Shown here one piece after another: positions 14,101 through 26,900 of a stretch of DNA of 64,000 bases. Every line of letters begins with the position of its first letter. Positions within the stretch are counted from its first letter, which is position 1. The notes under the pieces were generated by a model that saw nothing but the letters and a program-made list of their open reading frames with translations, did no database searches and was not told where the DNA came from. Origin of the DNA: Syngnathus acus (lineage: Eukaryota; Chordata; Actinopteri; Syngnathiformes; Syngnathidae); NCBI RefSeq assembly GCF_901709675.1, contig NC_051097.1, positions 7,542,039 to 7,606,038 of the forward strand. Direction: 5' to 3'. Both the position numbers and the translations under genes were made by a program.

Positions 14101-17100
14101 TGAAGATAATCCAAGACTGGCTCGACTATTTGTGAATGTGACTATGATTTATATAAGGTTTGAACCGCTAATATTTTAGACTATCTTATAATTATTTTTC
14201 AAGCATTAAAATATCTCTTTTAAACACTGATTTTACAAAAATAAATTAATATTAAAATTGGGCCACTATTTAAATTTCTTTCCTATTTCGCCAATAAAAA
14301 TGTCTCACAACAGCAATGAGGGCTAGCATCAAGCTCAATGGAAAAGTATAAAACAGCTTTATAAAAAAAAATACAGTGTTAGAGGTTCTTAATGAAATAC
14401 CTCGAATATTTCCAAATATGTGCCGAGCAAAGGCAAGCTGTTAGTAAATTATAAATGACAGAGCGGTGAGAGTATGTGAGGAATCTGCACAATAACAAAA
14501 TAGGACACGCTCTGTGTATTTCCTCCATCAACCCTAAACGGGGAGGACATTCCAACCCCCTGCGAAAGGAAAGACGGAAAGTAAACGTCTGGCCTTGGAA
14601 TTGAAAAACCGAGTCGCATATTTGAGCTATGCGCTCATCAAGTTGGCATGACATTGCAAAAAAAAAAGTTCTTTAAAAATCATAGTATCATCCGCAGTAC
14701 CTGGAGAGTACAGAAAATCGCCATGTGTATAAACACTGCACCCTGCTGGCCACACGTTTGAACAAATGAAGCATTGTGTTCATTTGAAATTGACATTAAA
14801 TATCATTAACATTGTGACCACTTTGCTTTGCGAACGTGAAATGATTTTGTATGATGGTACTGCATCAGAACTGATGATGGCGTTGCATCATTATACTTAT
14901 GAAAAAAAAAAAAAAGCAATAAAGAATCAGTCCACTGCGTATTAAATACTCATTATATGCACGCAGTCATCCTAAATGCGACGCTTTATGAGCAAGATAG
15001 TGTTGAGTAATGACGTCTTATTTTCATGCTTCGCCGTTCGGAAGAGACAACGTTTTTTAAGTTGTTTTTTTTCTTCTTTTTTAAATACTAATTTACATTT
15101 CCACCCACACATCAAGGCCAAGCAAGCTGTGTTGTGGCGAGTTCCAGCGAGCACACTCACAGCTTTCAGTTCCTCTCAAAGGAGGACAAAAGAGGCTGAG
15201 GTCTTTTTCTGTGAGACTATCTTAATAAAAATGCATGCAGGAGAAATAGCGTACCATGATTAAAGCAGCAATCTCTTTTCTCGCAGTTCAAGGGCTGCAA
15301 GAAGGCCTTCTCTCGACTGGAAAACTTAAAGATCCACCTGCGCAGTCACACTGGAGAGAAGCCGTACCCGTGCCAGCATCCAGGATGTTTCAAGGCCTTC
15401 AGCAACTCCAGCGACAGAGCCAAGCATCAGCGCACCCACCTGGACACAGTGAGTGGTACACAATTTGTCATAAAAAAAAAATAAAAAAAGTCCACTCCGA
15501 TTTTGGTATGTGTGCTTAGAAGCCATACGCTTGCCAAGTACCAGGCTGTGCAAAGCGCTACACTGATCCCAGCTCTTTGAGGAAGCACGTCAAGTCTCAT
15601 TCCACTGCGGAGACACAGCTACGGAAAAAGGTAGGGAGCAGGGTGTATCGGGGGTGCTCAATCTGAGGTGCCCTGGCCCCTTGGGGTGGCTGAACTGTAA
15701 CTTGGTGGTCCGCAATGAATTATGATGTCAATTTTTTCAGTAGTTTTCTTTTTGTAGTTGTTTGAATAATCAATATACTGTTGATTTCAGTATATTGTGG
15801 TCATGACGTTCAGTATCATAAGCTCCAACTCGGCGAATAAACGTTACCTTTGAACGTGTTGCTGAAAATATATCAAACACTTCTCTGTTCAAACATCCCC
15901 ACCTACAGAATGTTAACAGAGCCAGCAGGTTGTAAACTACTGTTTTTGTCACCATAGATACAATCGCCGCATTGGATAAAGCTCCGTCTTTCATTTGAAA
16001 GTTTTTTAATTAAGCAAGTTCATAATGCCGCAGCCGCAAAAGTCAGATCTAATATTAATGTGACCCTTGATTGTCTACTTTGAAGTAAAGTAAAAATGGA
16101 TCTATCTATTCATCCATCATCTGGGTATAAAGTGCATATAAAAAGTCTACACACCCCTGTTTAATTGCATCATAGAAAAGGTAAAGTTTAGAAGGGGGGG
16201 GTTGATCAGGGTCACTTGTGTGCGTGCCGACTTGGATTTAACACGCTAATGGTGATCATTTAGCACTAATATCCATATTGTGTCATTTCCAAAGATGAAA
16301 TCCACAGCTGATGTAACCCAGGAGTCTCTGACAGACTGTTTAACCATCCACCATCTGCACCCGAGCCTCTCTCCACCAGCCAGAAGAGACAACTCGATAG
16401 CATCCTCCACAGCCTCTCAAGAATCATACTCAAGTCCGTAAAAAAAAAAACATGGGAGTTCTTTCCACATATTCCTAGCAGATATTTATACAATAGCCAT
16501 TGGACTTACGCTGCGGTTGGCTGCACTTTAAGTGAACGTCGTCCTTTTTTTTTTTTTCTCCCCCCCTCTCAGCTGCTCCACAGGGAGGAGACTCTCCTCA
16601 CAATCCTCTTATGTGCACCCTGCAAGACAATCACAGGTAACGTGTTCTTCAAACAGCTTTTTACATGTGTTTGTTAAATGCACATAATAAATGTGCAGTA
16701 GTTTACACTGTAAATATGAGTATTATATTTTTTTATAAATAGAATGGAGTCAGATCGTGAAGTAGAGCTGTGAAAAATGAATAATTAGAAATCTAAATCA
16801 ATTCTTTAATAAATGTCAATAAATGACAATATGACACATTTTTTAAACATAATAATTAATAACTAAAACAAATCTGTTAAATTACAGGCAGCACAGAGCT
16901 ACCACCATTTAACGTGCCTCAGACTGACAACAAATAAAGTTCGGATGATCTAGTATGCTTTTTTTTCTCATTTCCCGTTTATTGGATCTCCTTAATGTTA
17001 GATTTCTTTTGTGGAGTACGCAAGTACCCAACGAGCGCTTTCGAGGCTATAGTAAAGTATTTCTGTGTTAAGGCGGCCAGATGCGTCACGGCTCCTCGCT

Positions 17101-18585
17101 GCTTACAATTGTTCCCCGAGCAGCGGTGGGCCCCGAACCCGCACCGCAGGATTCTGGCTAGACAATCGGCCCGTAAAAGCGGAGCTCGCCTCGCCTCATT
17201 GGTCTAGACTAGGCGCTGTTAATGGATGCTATAGCCACCGACGGGAGCAGCCGAGGAATTTGTGAATCATGAAATGTAAAAGATGAAAAAAAACAATACC
17301 ATTGAAACATCGGTGAGGGATTGAGGCCAGTGTTGAAATTACTTCTCAGAGGTTAAATTAATTGTAAAAACGCTTTGTGGGAACACCAGAGATTGCGTGT
17401 CGTCACAAAATCTTTGTTGCCAGATTTGACCAATCACATGACTCCAAGTCTCCAGTTTTTAGTGACTCCAGAAATCTGCAATTATTTTCTGCGCCTCTCG
17501 CCCAGTCGGTTTGGATAAGCTACCAAATTGGAAAAAGCAGTGTAAAAAAATAGAAGGATGTATCGGTGAGTATTAACCGTACGTACGTGACATTTCAGAT
17601 TTGCCGATCCTCCCCCTGGTCGTCTCTTCTGCTTTGACCCCCGCCCTCCACTCTCCCGCCTCCCGCATCCTCCCGGCGGCGCTTTCGCGCAGCCCGGTCG
17701 GATCCCCGAATCGGCGGCCGAGCGCAGCCCAGGTATTTGTGGGAGCTCATCGCCGAGCGAAATCCTCGAGGCTTCGAAAAACAAGCCGATGGCGCGTTGC
17801 CAAAGAAAAGGTTAAAGGTCGAGTTTGGCATGCGAAGAGCTTATTAGCAAACGTGTGGGCGGCGGTTTGACAATCTGTTTTGAGCAGATTATCGTCACGT
17901 ACCTTAACGATGGCAATGAAGTGAGACAGGTGGGCAAGTGTTTCAATTTCTGTGTACCTTTAAATAGACAACAACCCCCAGCATTTAGTTCAGGTTTGAA
18001 AAGAAAGGTGTAAAAAGAAGAGAGAAAAAATGCGATGAGAACAGGGTTAGGAAAAGATGGCTTTGCGTCACAATGGGTAATTAAAACTGCGGGTAGTGAT
18101 GCAAAGGGGCTTCTGCCCTCTTTGGCACGGTGAATCTTCAATTATCAAACTTAAGTTAACTTGTTACATGACAAGCAGGCAGACAAGCTTAGCAATTTAG
18201 CATGGTTCATCTGTTTTTGGCAGGCTCAAAATACATTTTCACTGTGAGAAAAAAATATTCCTGCAAATTGGGATATTCGTTATAAATTTGGGAATAAGTC
18301 AAGATGTGTTACCCGAAGATCTCCCAGGGCAGATGGAGGCGCTTTTTCCCTACGATGGGATGTCAGCACGGGCCGAGTCCGGTCAACTCATGCCGGCCTT
18401 CGGGATCAACGGAACCTGCAACGCAGGTGATGACCGCCTGTGGGTGTTATGGTCACAAGCTGCCATGTTTTGCCAACCGTGTGGATTCACTCACAGGGTT
18501 TACCGTGCAAATGTCAGGAGGCGACTTCTTTGACGTGATGGATCCCCTCGCCGGTCAAGTGTGCCGCAACCCCGCTGAGGAATGA
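11132..18585 (+). CDS. glis3: GLIS family zinc finger protein 3 (nine coding exons)
   Basis: This encodes a nuclear Krueppel-like factor that binds GLI-type DNA sites; in vertebrates it acts in pancreatic beta-cell, thyroid and kidney/cilium programmes. Exons: 11132-11411, 12379-13469, 15287-15448, 15520-15630, 16295-16433, 16573-16636, 17599-17732, 18304-18426, 18497-18585, total 2193 nt or 730 aa. The start ATG has an in-frame TGA at 11102-11104 and no ATG between. The N-terminus shows blocks characteristic of GLIS3, such as [36 protein letters not shown] and YGHFLGVRG. Five C2H2 fingers span about residues 389-541: ZF1 (CLWMDC) and ZF2 (CYWAGC) in exon 2, ZF3 split across exons 2 and 3, ZF4 (CQHPGC) in exon 3, ZF5 (CQVPGC) in exon 4. 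The tail contains [18 protein letters not shown] and a final exon [13 protein letters not shown]. It is divergent and shorter than I recall for mammals, so exons 5-9 are less certain than the finger exons. The exon 5 donor is ambiguous (16433 or 16437). Confidence 0.9.
13470..15286 (+). other. glis3 intron 2
   Basis: The intron lies inside the zinc-finger cassette, between the last codon of the KCM motif and FKGC. It is AT-rich, with A/T homopolymers and no recognisable coding exon or RNA gene. Confidence 0.6.
16120..16200. repeat. Dispersed fish repeat fragment in a glis3 intron
   Basis: The stretch contains GCATATAAAAAGTCTACACA followed by CCCCTGTT, a phrase I recognise from dispersed fish repeats. 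It lies in the intron between 15630 and 16295. The family name cannot be assigned without a repeat library. Confidence 0.4.
16637..17598 (+). other. glis3 intron with a GC-rich island
   Basis: Most of the intron is AT-rich, but about 17060-17260 is distinctly GC-rich, with CpGs and no open frame that fits GLIS3. It could be a regulatory island or a decayed repeat. Nothing in it decides between these. Confidence 0.4.
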
Positions 18586-20130
18586 CACCACTCTCCTGTG
18601 GCATTCCTTTCTTTGCACTATTTGGGGGACGTAATGTCAATTGCAAGCATCTGCGAAAACTTGTTCTAACACATATCTATGCAAATTCACGCAGCTTGTT
18701 GTGCTTACAAAAGTAAGAGTCCATGTGGACTTTAGGCGCCGAACTGTATTTGAATGTAGAATACTTTTGTCTCCACATCTGGTACATCAATTTCCTCCTT
18801 TCTCCCCTCGTTCTGGAGGCATACATTAGTAACTATAGTAACAAGATAGACTTATTTCACTGCAGGGTTCCGACACATTCTTGTGCCGGGGAAAATAAAA
18901 AAAGAACATAATATGGTTTCTTGAAGGAGATTTTTATACAAGGCATTTTATTGTTATTCTAAAAATGAAAGAATCTTTATACAGTGTATAGCAGAAAATT
19001 AGAGCTGCTGTGATTGGTGGCCTTATTTTTGAGCTATTGTTGCTATCAGGTATTAAATTGACATTTTTTAAACATGGGTTTAACTTTTGTATACTGGTCA
19101 TATTTGCAGTTTTGACACTCTGGTTAGCAACCTCAATTTGCTTAGGGCTTCCTAAGCATACGGTATAACGGCATCCACCACTTTTCATTTTACAATCACT
19201 TTACAGGCTGAAGAAGAGGCGGGCGGCAATACCTGCACAAGGCATTGCTGAGGCCAAGCAGTACCGCAGGCATCCCTCGTCTCACTTTTTTTTCCGCTTG
19301 TTTATTTCTTCTTCTAGAAATCGAAAGGACAAACTGTTTTACTTGAGAACAATACTTCCAGCAAGAAAGTCCTAATACAGGCAGGAGTTTGGCTTGTTGC
19401 TTAGCAACAACATCTTTTTTTTCTCCAAAAAGCATTTGCTTTGGTTTGTTTTATGACTTTATGATTCATATAAAAACTATTATTATTAAATATTATTAAA
19501 ATATTACTGGCCATCATGTGGTATAATGGCAAGTTGCATCATCAGTAGGCTAATTAGCATTACACAAACTCAACTTTTGGTACATAAAGGCCAGATTTGG
19601 ACAGTTTTGGCTCCAACAAATAGAAAAATAAACCAAAATAGACCATTTAATACATTTCCCCCCTCAAGTTTTCAAGTAAAACGTGTAATAAACATAATTT
19701 CATTAGCTAGGTGATGTCATTTCTGCTGAGTCGTAACTCACTTTTTTCTCTTTCACTCAGCTAAAAATGTTATTTTCATGTTGTGAGACACAACTTCAGA
19801 GCTAAATTATTCAAATAATCGTTAGATGCGGCACCTTCTCCAAGTTTGGAATGATGTAATTGTCATTTCTTTTTGATAAAAGAGCGATGGGGGGGATACG
19901 AGGTTCAATTACTTCTTCCCCACCTTTGCTTATTTTAAAAATATGCGTTTTAGAAAAATGATCGTTGCTGTTTGTGGCTGATTTAATGCCATTAAAAACC
20001 AATCTGATCTTAACCACCATTTGCTGGAGTTTGCGCGACATATTAAAGCACTGCCCACGTATGTATGTATTATCCAATGAACAAAAAAGGCGTGTAGTAT
20101 TATAATCATTATTATTATTATTTCCGCCAA
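18586..20130. other. glis3 3' flank and glis3-rfx3 spacer
   Basis: No coding potential is recognised. The first few hundred bases are likely glis3 3' UTR, ending near the AATAAA at 18894. The rest is AT-rich spacer. Confidence 0.5.
18894..18899 (+). terminator. Candidate poly(A) signal of glis3
   Basis: A canonical AATAAA lies about 310 bp after the glis3 stop codon on the coding strand, followed by an A-rich stretch. It is a plausible cleavage signal; transcript ends are not visible here. Confidence 0.4.
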
Positions 20131-20760
20131 GTGTGAGCGAGCTTATCTCCTCCCAGTTGGCTGGGAGTTTTCTAGCAACTGTTGCCCGGTGAGGCAGCGC
20201 CATAGCCACGGTAGTCGTGGCGACTGTAACCCACCAACAACAAGCTCTCGCTTCATCATTACCACCTCCTCCACCATCCTCATACTCACCCGCCGCTCCA
20301 CAAGCAGGTTTGGAAACAACCTTTTATTTTTGCCCTTCTCCCATTTGTTGGTTTCCTTCACATTCAAACGCTTCTTCTTTAGTCTTTGAGACGCGATCGC
20401 GGTGTTTGGGAGTTGTTTTTTTTCTCTTTTTTTTTTTTTTTTTTGTCCAGCGGAGGTTCGCTCGCTCGCTCGCTCGCTCGCTCGGCTGGCTGGTAGCAGT
20501 TTTTGCTAGCGATGGTGCTTCTTTGTAACGTGTTAGCTTTCAGCGCTAACGCCGCCTCGATCGGCTGGTTTATTTGCTCATCCGCGGCGTGGAGATCGTG
20601 TGCCGACCGGCGATCGCTCCGAATACGCTTTGAGGCCACGTTGATTTTTAGACAGAAATCTTGGAATAAACCTCGCTAGTCAGGTGCTAGCTCCGGGTGC
20701 AATCCCCCCCCCCCCCACCCATGCTAGCTGGTCAGCTGGAGCAGGTGTCTCGCCCCCCCT
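20130..20760 (+). promoter_or_regulatory. Candidate rfx3 promoter and 5' untranslated exon
   Basis: This CpG-rich segment stands out from AT-rich flanks about 3.3 kb before the rfx3 start codon. It contains a CGCT tetranucleotide run at 20459-20484 preceded by a long T tract. The first rfx3 coding exon (from 23990) starts with an acceptor only 5 bp before the ATG, so at least one upstream untranslated exon must exist; this is the best-placed candidate. No donor was assigned with confidence. Confidence 0.35.
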
Positions 20761-23700
20761 CCCCACTCACAATGCCTGTATCGGGAAGATATGTGATCAC
20801 AATTTCTCAATAAACTACAAGAGCCACGCCGGAGCGAAGTGTTATTGTTATTTTTTAAGCAGGGGTTCTCCGTGCCTCTAATAATAGCTAAGTCATTACT
20901 TTCCCTTTTGTCTTAATGGGTGGCAAAAGCGAGATCGCAGCGTCGCTAGCTCCTCAACCCGCCTGCCCCTCTCTCTTTTGTGGTTTCGGAAGCTGATAAG
21001 CTGACTGATAACGCGAGGTTTAAAGTTACGTGTTTATATATGGAGGGCCGTTTCTAAAAGTAACACCTGTTTAATGGCGGTCTGGCTGTTTTTAGTGGCG
21101 GACCACGCTCAATTGGGAACGATTCTGTTTGATTTAGGGACTGACAAAATATCGATATCGCCATCTATCGTATTCACACAGCATCGATACATAAGGATCA
21201 GCTGTAGATGTTGTTATTGCTCCTGGATACATTTGAAATCATAGTGATTTTTGTTGTCAGATATTGCCACTGTATTGTGATGTTGGCGCAAAAATACCTG
21301 ATAATATTTATGTGGCTTTCAGCCAATTTGCAACCAATCCATTACACTTGGAATATGACAATACATAATATATATAGATATAGATATTGTTGTTTTCTGA
21401 TGGAAGCCAACTATATGAATTTTTGGACTTGGCGATATAATATTGTCGTTAAAATACCTGATAATGTTGTGGAGTCTAATTGGAGGACCAGGGTCAATTT
21501 GGAACCTATTAACAGCAGACTTTGGAATTTGGAAAATATCTTTGGAAGACTATCGATTCACACCTGTGCACATTTAAATACATCTTATAGTGTTTCAGAC
21601 AAAAATTTGACATTGTGAGTTTACCACCTGTCGCTTATTTCCTATGAGGGGATAGCAGGAGCAGGTGACGTCGTAGGTGGTGGGGGTTGTTGGCTGCAAC
21701 AGGTGGCTTCACCTCGATGTACTTGAACGCATCACAAAAAGACCTGCAATATATCCAAGTCGTAGCAAATGCATAATAGCCAAAACAATTGGACAATTAC
21801 ACAATAGAAATAATGCAAGCGTATTGATCCGTTGGCATTTGCAATCAAAAAATGGGTCGTGCACTCTCCTCCCTGTTCAGTTTTGGGGGACTGCTAGTTA
21901 TCAGCTCATGTTACCTTTTACCTGTCCTCTGGCTGGGAAGGAGTCGTGTCGTGCCACCTGCCGCCCGGATCCTGTTGCATTTCCAATCACTAAAAGAGGG
22001 GGCTGATTAATTCAATTATGCAGCCATCCATTTTCATGGCTCAGCAGAATGCAGCTTGTATTCTGTTTGCTTTCTGCCCTGACCCAAACAGACTTACAGT
22101 TTAGGTTGTCAGTGAAAGTGGAGACTGTTTTCTCGATCAAAGCTGGATCTGCCGGTCTAAGATGACCAGGATCTTATGACAAAGAGTCAGGAATCACAAA
22201 TTCTAAAAAATAAATACAATAAAATAAATTCTTAGAAATCTGATCAAATTGCAACTTCATTAATGACAAAAGTTTAATATGACAAAAATAAAGTGCTCAT
22301 TATTCTCCACAGTGAAAGCACGTTTTATTTTTATTCAACACAAATTAGTCCGAGAAAAACATTCTCATACAATTATATTTGTATTCATATTTTTTTTAAA
22401 CAATATATCGTCTTCTTTCTTGTGTGTCCCCGCAATGCTTGTCACCAGATCTCCGCCTCGCCTCGCCTCGCCTTGAAGTTGTGCAACTGCTCTAAAAAGT
22501 CATGACTCAACCTAGCTAACTTGCTCAAAAAAAAGTACATCAGCAAGCATTTTCTCCAAGGGGGAACCTCGGCCCTTGTCGTCATTGTCACGTTAGCGAG
22601 AGGAATTGAATTGGCCGGGCGGGTGCAGGGCACAAAAATGTTGCCCTCCTCTGTCTCTTTTGTTCCTGTGTGTCTTTGTAGGGATTGCACTTGCTCGGCG
22701 GAGCACAGCGTTTAAGTGGGCCACAAGGGAGTGTAGTGTGCCTGAATGGTGAGGCAGAAGGTGTGTTTAGTGCGTGTGTGTGTGGATGTGTGTGTGGAGG
22801 GGGTTGGGGTGAGGCAACCTGGGAGTTTAGTTGAGTGCAGGGGGGGGTTCTCTTTTTTTTTTTTTTTTTTTTTTATTAAACATCATTTGACGGGCTGAGT
22901 AGTTGGTTTTTTTTATTCCAAAATTCCATAATCTCTATTTATGGTCAGGCAGAGGTGTCAAAATTCTTATTTTATGGACAACTACTGGATTATCAAATCA
23001 ATAAGTGGTCCTAATGTTAGCGACATTCAAATTTCCTGCACACTGGAGAATTGGCCTTATCGTACTATACGAAGAGAATAAGCGCTACTGGTTTTTCCTG
23101 CACCTCGCTGCAGCCATTGACTCGTCTTTGTATTCCAACTTGGAGGTCAGCCGTACTAACTGCGAATGCAAGTGAAAGCTCAAAAAGACACCCACAGAAA
23201 AAGGCCCAGTGAGATAAAGGGAAGAAGAAGTCCGTCCCCGGAGAGAGTGGAAGCTGTAAGGAAACCCGGCTTAATTAACCAAGAGAGGTTTGTTCATGGA
23301 AACTGTGATGGGGAGGACGCCCCCGCCCCCATTCACCCACTCCCACCCCCAGAAGGCATCTCATAGTCTTACTTCTAAATACTACTCTATTATTAACTCA
23401 CCATCACAAATTATCACCGAGCTGTTATATTCTTACTTGTTGTTTACTAGTTTTACGGCAAAACGACTAGACCCATTATCACCGTTCAAACGTGTCCACG
23501 CGCAGGTTGACAAAGCAATGAGGAGCCGCGTCTATTTGGAGTTTGTTACATATTAACCGGCTTTATGGCCGCTAACCTGGAGACGGGGCCATGTGCCGCT
23601 GATGCATGAGCTGCTCGGTACATTGAGTACCACGCGGCACAGAACAGGTGCCATCGATTCCGCCAAGACGGACGAGGCTGTTATGGCGCCGGGCCTCGGC

Positions 23701-23989
23701 GTGGTTTGACCAGCCTACACTTTGCTTTATAACACAAACGAGAGAAATGCTATGAAATAAAGACTATATTCATACTATGTAACTGACCAAATATTGGAAT
23801 TTAGATTGTAAATGTAGGTCAGCGCCTGGCTCTCTCTGACCATCCCTATCAGGTGTCAGTTAAGATGTGACCGGTTTTGCCAGTCTGACGAGTGGCCACG
23901 TCAGATCGTGCGTCGAGGCTCCACGGGAAAGGCATCGTACGCCATTTTTGGGATATCTTGATTAAAACGACTCAATTTTCTCTTCATAG
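20761..23989. other. Probable rfx3 5' intron, repeats only
   Basis: No coding exon is recognised. A stretch around 21130-21610 contains repeated phrases (AAAATACCTGATAAT at about 21290 and 21451) and gives a 136-codon open frame that looks like repeat DNA. A long T tract lies near 22853-22874. Confidence 0.5.
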
Positions 23990-23994
23990 GCGCC

Positions 23995-26900
23995 ATGCAG
24001 ACCCCCGAAGCAGGCGCTGACTCCACCTCCACCGTCCCTATTCAGACCAGCGTGCCTGTCCAGCCGGCCGGTTCAACCCAGCAGCTGCCTGTCCAGCAAC
24101 AGGTAACGCCTTCACCGTCACAAAGTTGGTTAACCTCCGAATCTTTAATGCCTTTCCATTGCATTGCATTCCAGACGCAGACAGTTCAACAGGTCCAGCA
24201 TGTTTACCCAGCGCAGGTGCAGTACGTGGAAGAAAACAGCGGCGTCTACACCAACGGCAACATGTGAGTCAGGCCTCCGCCCCTGCCTGCTCACACACAC
24301 ACACACACACTCACACAGGGAGGGATTACGTCCCAACAGCCTGCCGACTCGCCCCTCGAGTCTTCTGGCGCCGCCATTGATGTCACAAGCACATGGCGGC
24401 GGCGGCGGTGGCGCGCTTGTGCTCCATCACCTGAACATGACCAGAAGTAGGCCTCCTGTTTTCTTAAGTGCCGCGGTTTATACTCTGGGCCGCTGGTGCG
24501 TGTTCAGACATCTCCGCATAAACACATGTGGACGTACACACAGAAACTATTGATTGACACGCACGCCCGCACACGAAGTGGCTTTACACGCCTACAAACG
24601 CTCAATTACTCACAAGCCCAAATAAGTGTTAAATAAAATCACTCATAGTAGTCGTCTTCCCAAACAGAAGAACCTACTCGTACTCGGAGCCGCAGCTATA
24701 CAGCCAGAACAGCGGCGGGAGCTACTTTGACACGCAAGGGAGCTCGTCCCAAGTGTCCACGGTGGTCACCGCCCACGGGATGGCCAATAACGGCGGCGGC
24801 GGGGGGAACGGAGGCATGAGCATGGGCCTGGCGGGGGCTCAGGTAATCGGTAGCGGTTCCGGGGCCTACCTCATGGACAACGCCGCCGCCCACCCTGCTG
24901 CCCAGACTGCACGAGCCTCCCCGGCGACTGTAAGTGGCCCGACCAGCGCCCCCCCTCCCCTCCCCTTATGGCTTCCTCACTTCCAAACTTTCGCATAAAG
25001 TATTGTCGCAGTTCATGGTAAGCAAATGAATCGCTAATCCGATTTGTCTCCGATCAGGAACTGCTACTGTGAAGCGGACGGCCAGTTTAAGGAAGTCAGC
25101 CTTTTTACTCCTTAGCAACAGCAATGTTTGACAGCGATTAGAATGAATGGTTACGTCATTACGGTTATACAAGTGGGAAATTTTGAATAGAGGAAAAACC
25201 TTGCAAGGAAAGAATTCATGGTAATGCAATTTGTTCGTGTGGTTTTTTTTTTGTTATGTGTGTACGGCCATTGTGGTGGTTGGATCTGTCACGGAGGAAT
25301 CTAGAAGGTTTGGTTATCTGCGAGCTTTCTATTTTCACCGTGCCAATTGGATGCCTTTCAACTTCGTTTCGTGTCTTAACGAAGCCAATCTATCAACAAG
25401 TGCATCTCAGTGAGTTAGTATGAAATTGTTTCTTCAAGGTTATTGAGGTAGCATTTTTTCCATCTGAAATCTAATTTAAATAAATGTATAAAAAATAAAT
25501 CAGAAATATTATATGCTTTATTCTAATTGACTTAAAAGGGAATTTCCCACCATCTTCCTACAAACTGCGTCACAGAATTTATTTTGAGTTCTGCTTGGCT
25601 TGCTTTGTGGTCTTTCCTAGACTTTCTTTATTTTAGTTACCGGCTACTAAGTGTTCATTTGTTTACTTGGCCTTCCTGTCTTTTTGGTTTTTGTTTCTCT
25701 CTTCTTACATTTTGTTGTCCTGTGCTTGGTGGTTTTTGTCAGATTGAAATGGCGATTGAGACGCTCCAAAAATCGGAGGGTTTATCCAGTCAGAGAAGCT
25801 CGCTGCTCAACAGCCATGTAAGTTGCAACGCTGTGCCTTCCTTCCTTCCGCTTTCCCGCTTGCCTCTTTTTTTTTTTTTTTTCTGCGTTAATAATCCCTT
25901 CTCACTACAACAATTTGCATAATCTGGTGCTCTTTCCGATTTATATTTACCAAGTTTGAGGAAAAATCAAATATGACTTCTAGACCATTCCAAAAAAGAT
26001 TGGAGCCAAATTTCCACGTCCATATATTGCAATAAAGAGATTTAAGATGCGTCTCTTGTCTTTCCCTTCAGCTGCAGTGGCTGCTGGACAACTACGAAAC
26101 AGCAGAGGGTGTGAGTCTACCGCGATCCACCCTCTACAATCACTACCTGCGCCACTGCCAGGAGCAGAAACTGGACCCGGTCAACGCAGCGTCCTTCGGC
26201 AAACTCATTCGCTCCATCTTCATGGGACTCCGCACGAGGCGCCTCGGGACGAGGTCGGCTCTCGCCGGCTCCTTTTGATAACCGGCGTTTCTTGTCGCTT
26301 GACATTCTTTTTATGCCTTACAGGGGGAACTCCAAATACCATTACTATGGTATCCGCGTCAAGCCCGACTCCCCGCTCAACAGACTCCAGGAAGACATGC
26401 AGTATATGGCTCTCAGGCAGCAACCCGTTCAGCAGAAACAGAGGTAAAGCAAGGTCATGCCCTCTGTTTTTTTTTTTTCTGGAAACTGACCTATCCCACA
26501 ATTTCAGGTTCAAACCAGTGCCCAAGTTTGACACCAGCCCCACAGAGAACTACTCCAGCGGGGGTCAAAACCAGCCAGGGGCAGCAGAGCAGACAGTCAT
26601 CGCACAGAGTCAGCACCACCAGCAGTTCTTGGGTCCGTATTGACTTGCTATCAAATCTCGTAAACCGCTCGAAACGATTCTCCTTGATTTAACTGTCGCT
26701 ATGGCAACAGATGCATCACGGGCACTCCCCGACTTTGCGGAGTTGGACCTGGGGCAGAGCAATCCGGAGAACATCAGCACTGAGGACGTCAAGGCTCTCC
26801 AGTCACTTTACAGGGAGCACTGTGAGGTACAACAGATTTTTTTTTTTTTAAATGCCTCAACACGTGGAGGTTAACTCCTGAGAGATATCATATGGATATA

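Noticed and set aside
17041-17260. Structured RNA gene in the GC-rich glis3 intron island
   Set aside because: No tRNA cloverleaf, snRNA box or other recognisable RNA signature could be traced by eye.
21208-21618. 136-codon open frame upstream of rfx3
   Set aside because: The DNA contains internally repeated phrases (AAAATACCTGATAAT twice), so it is probably repeat-derived.
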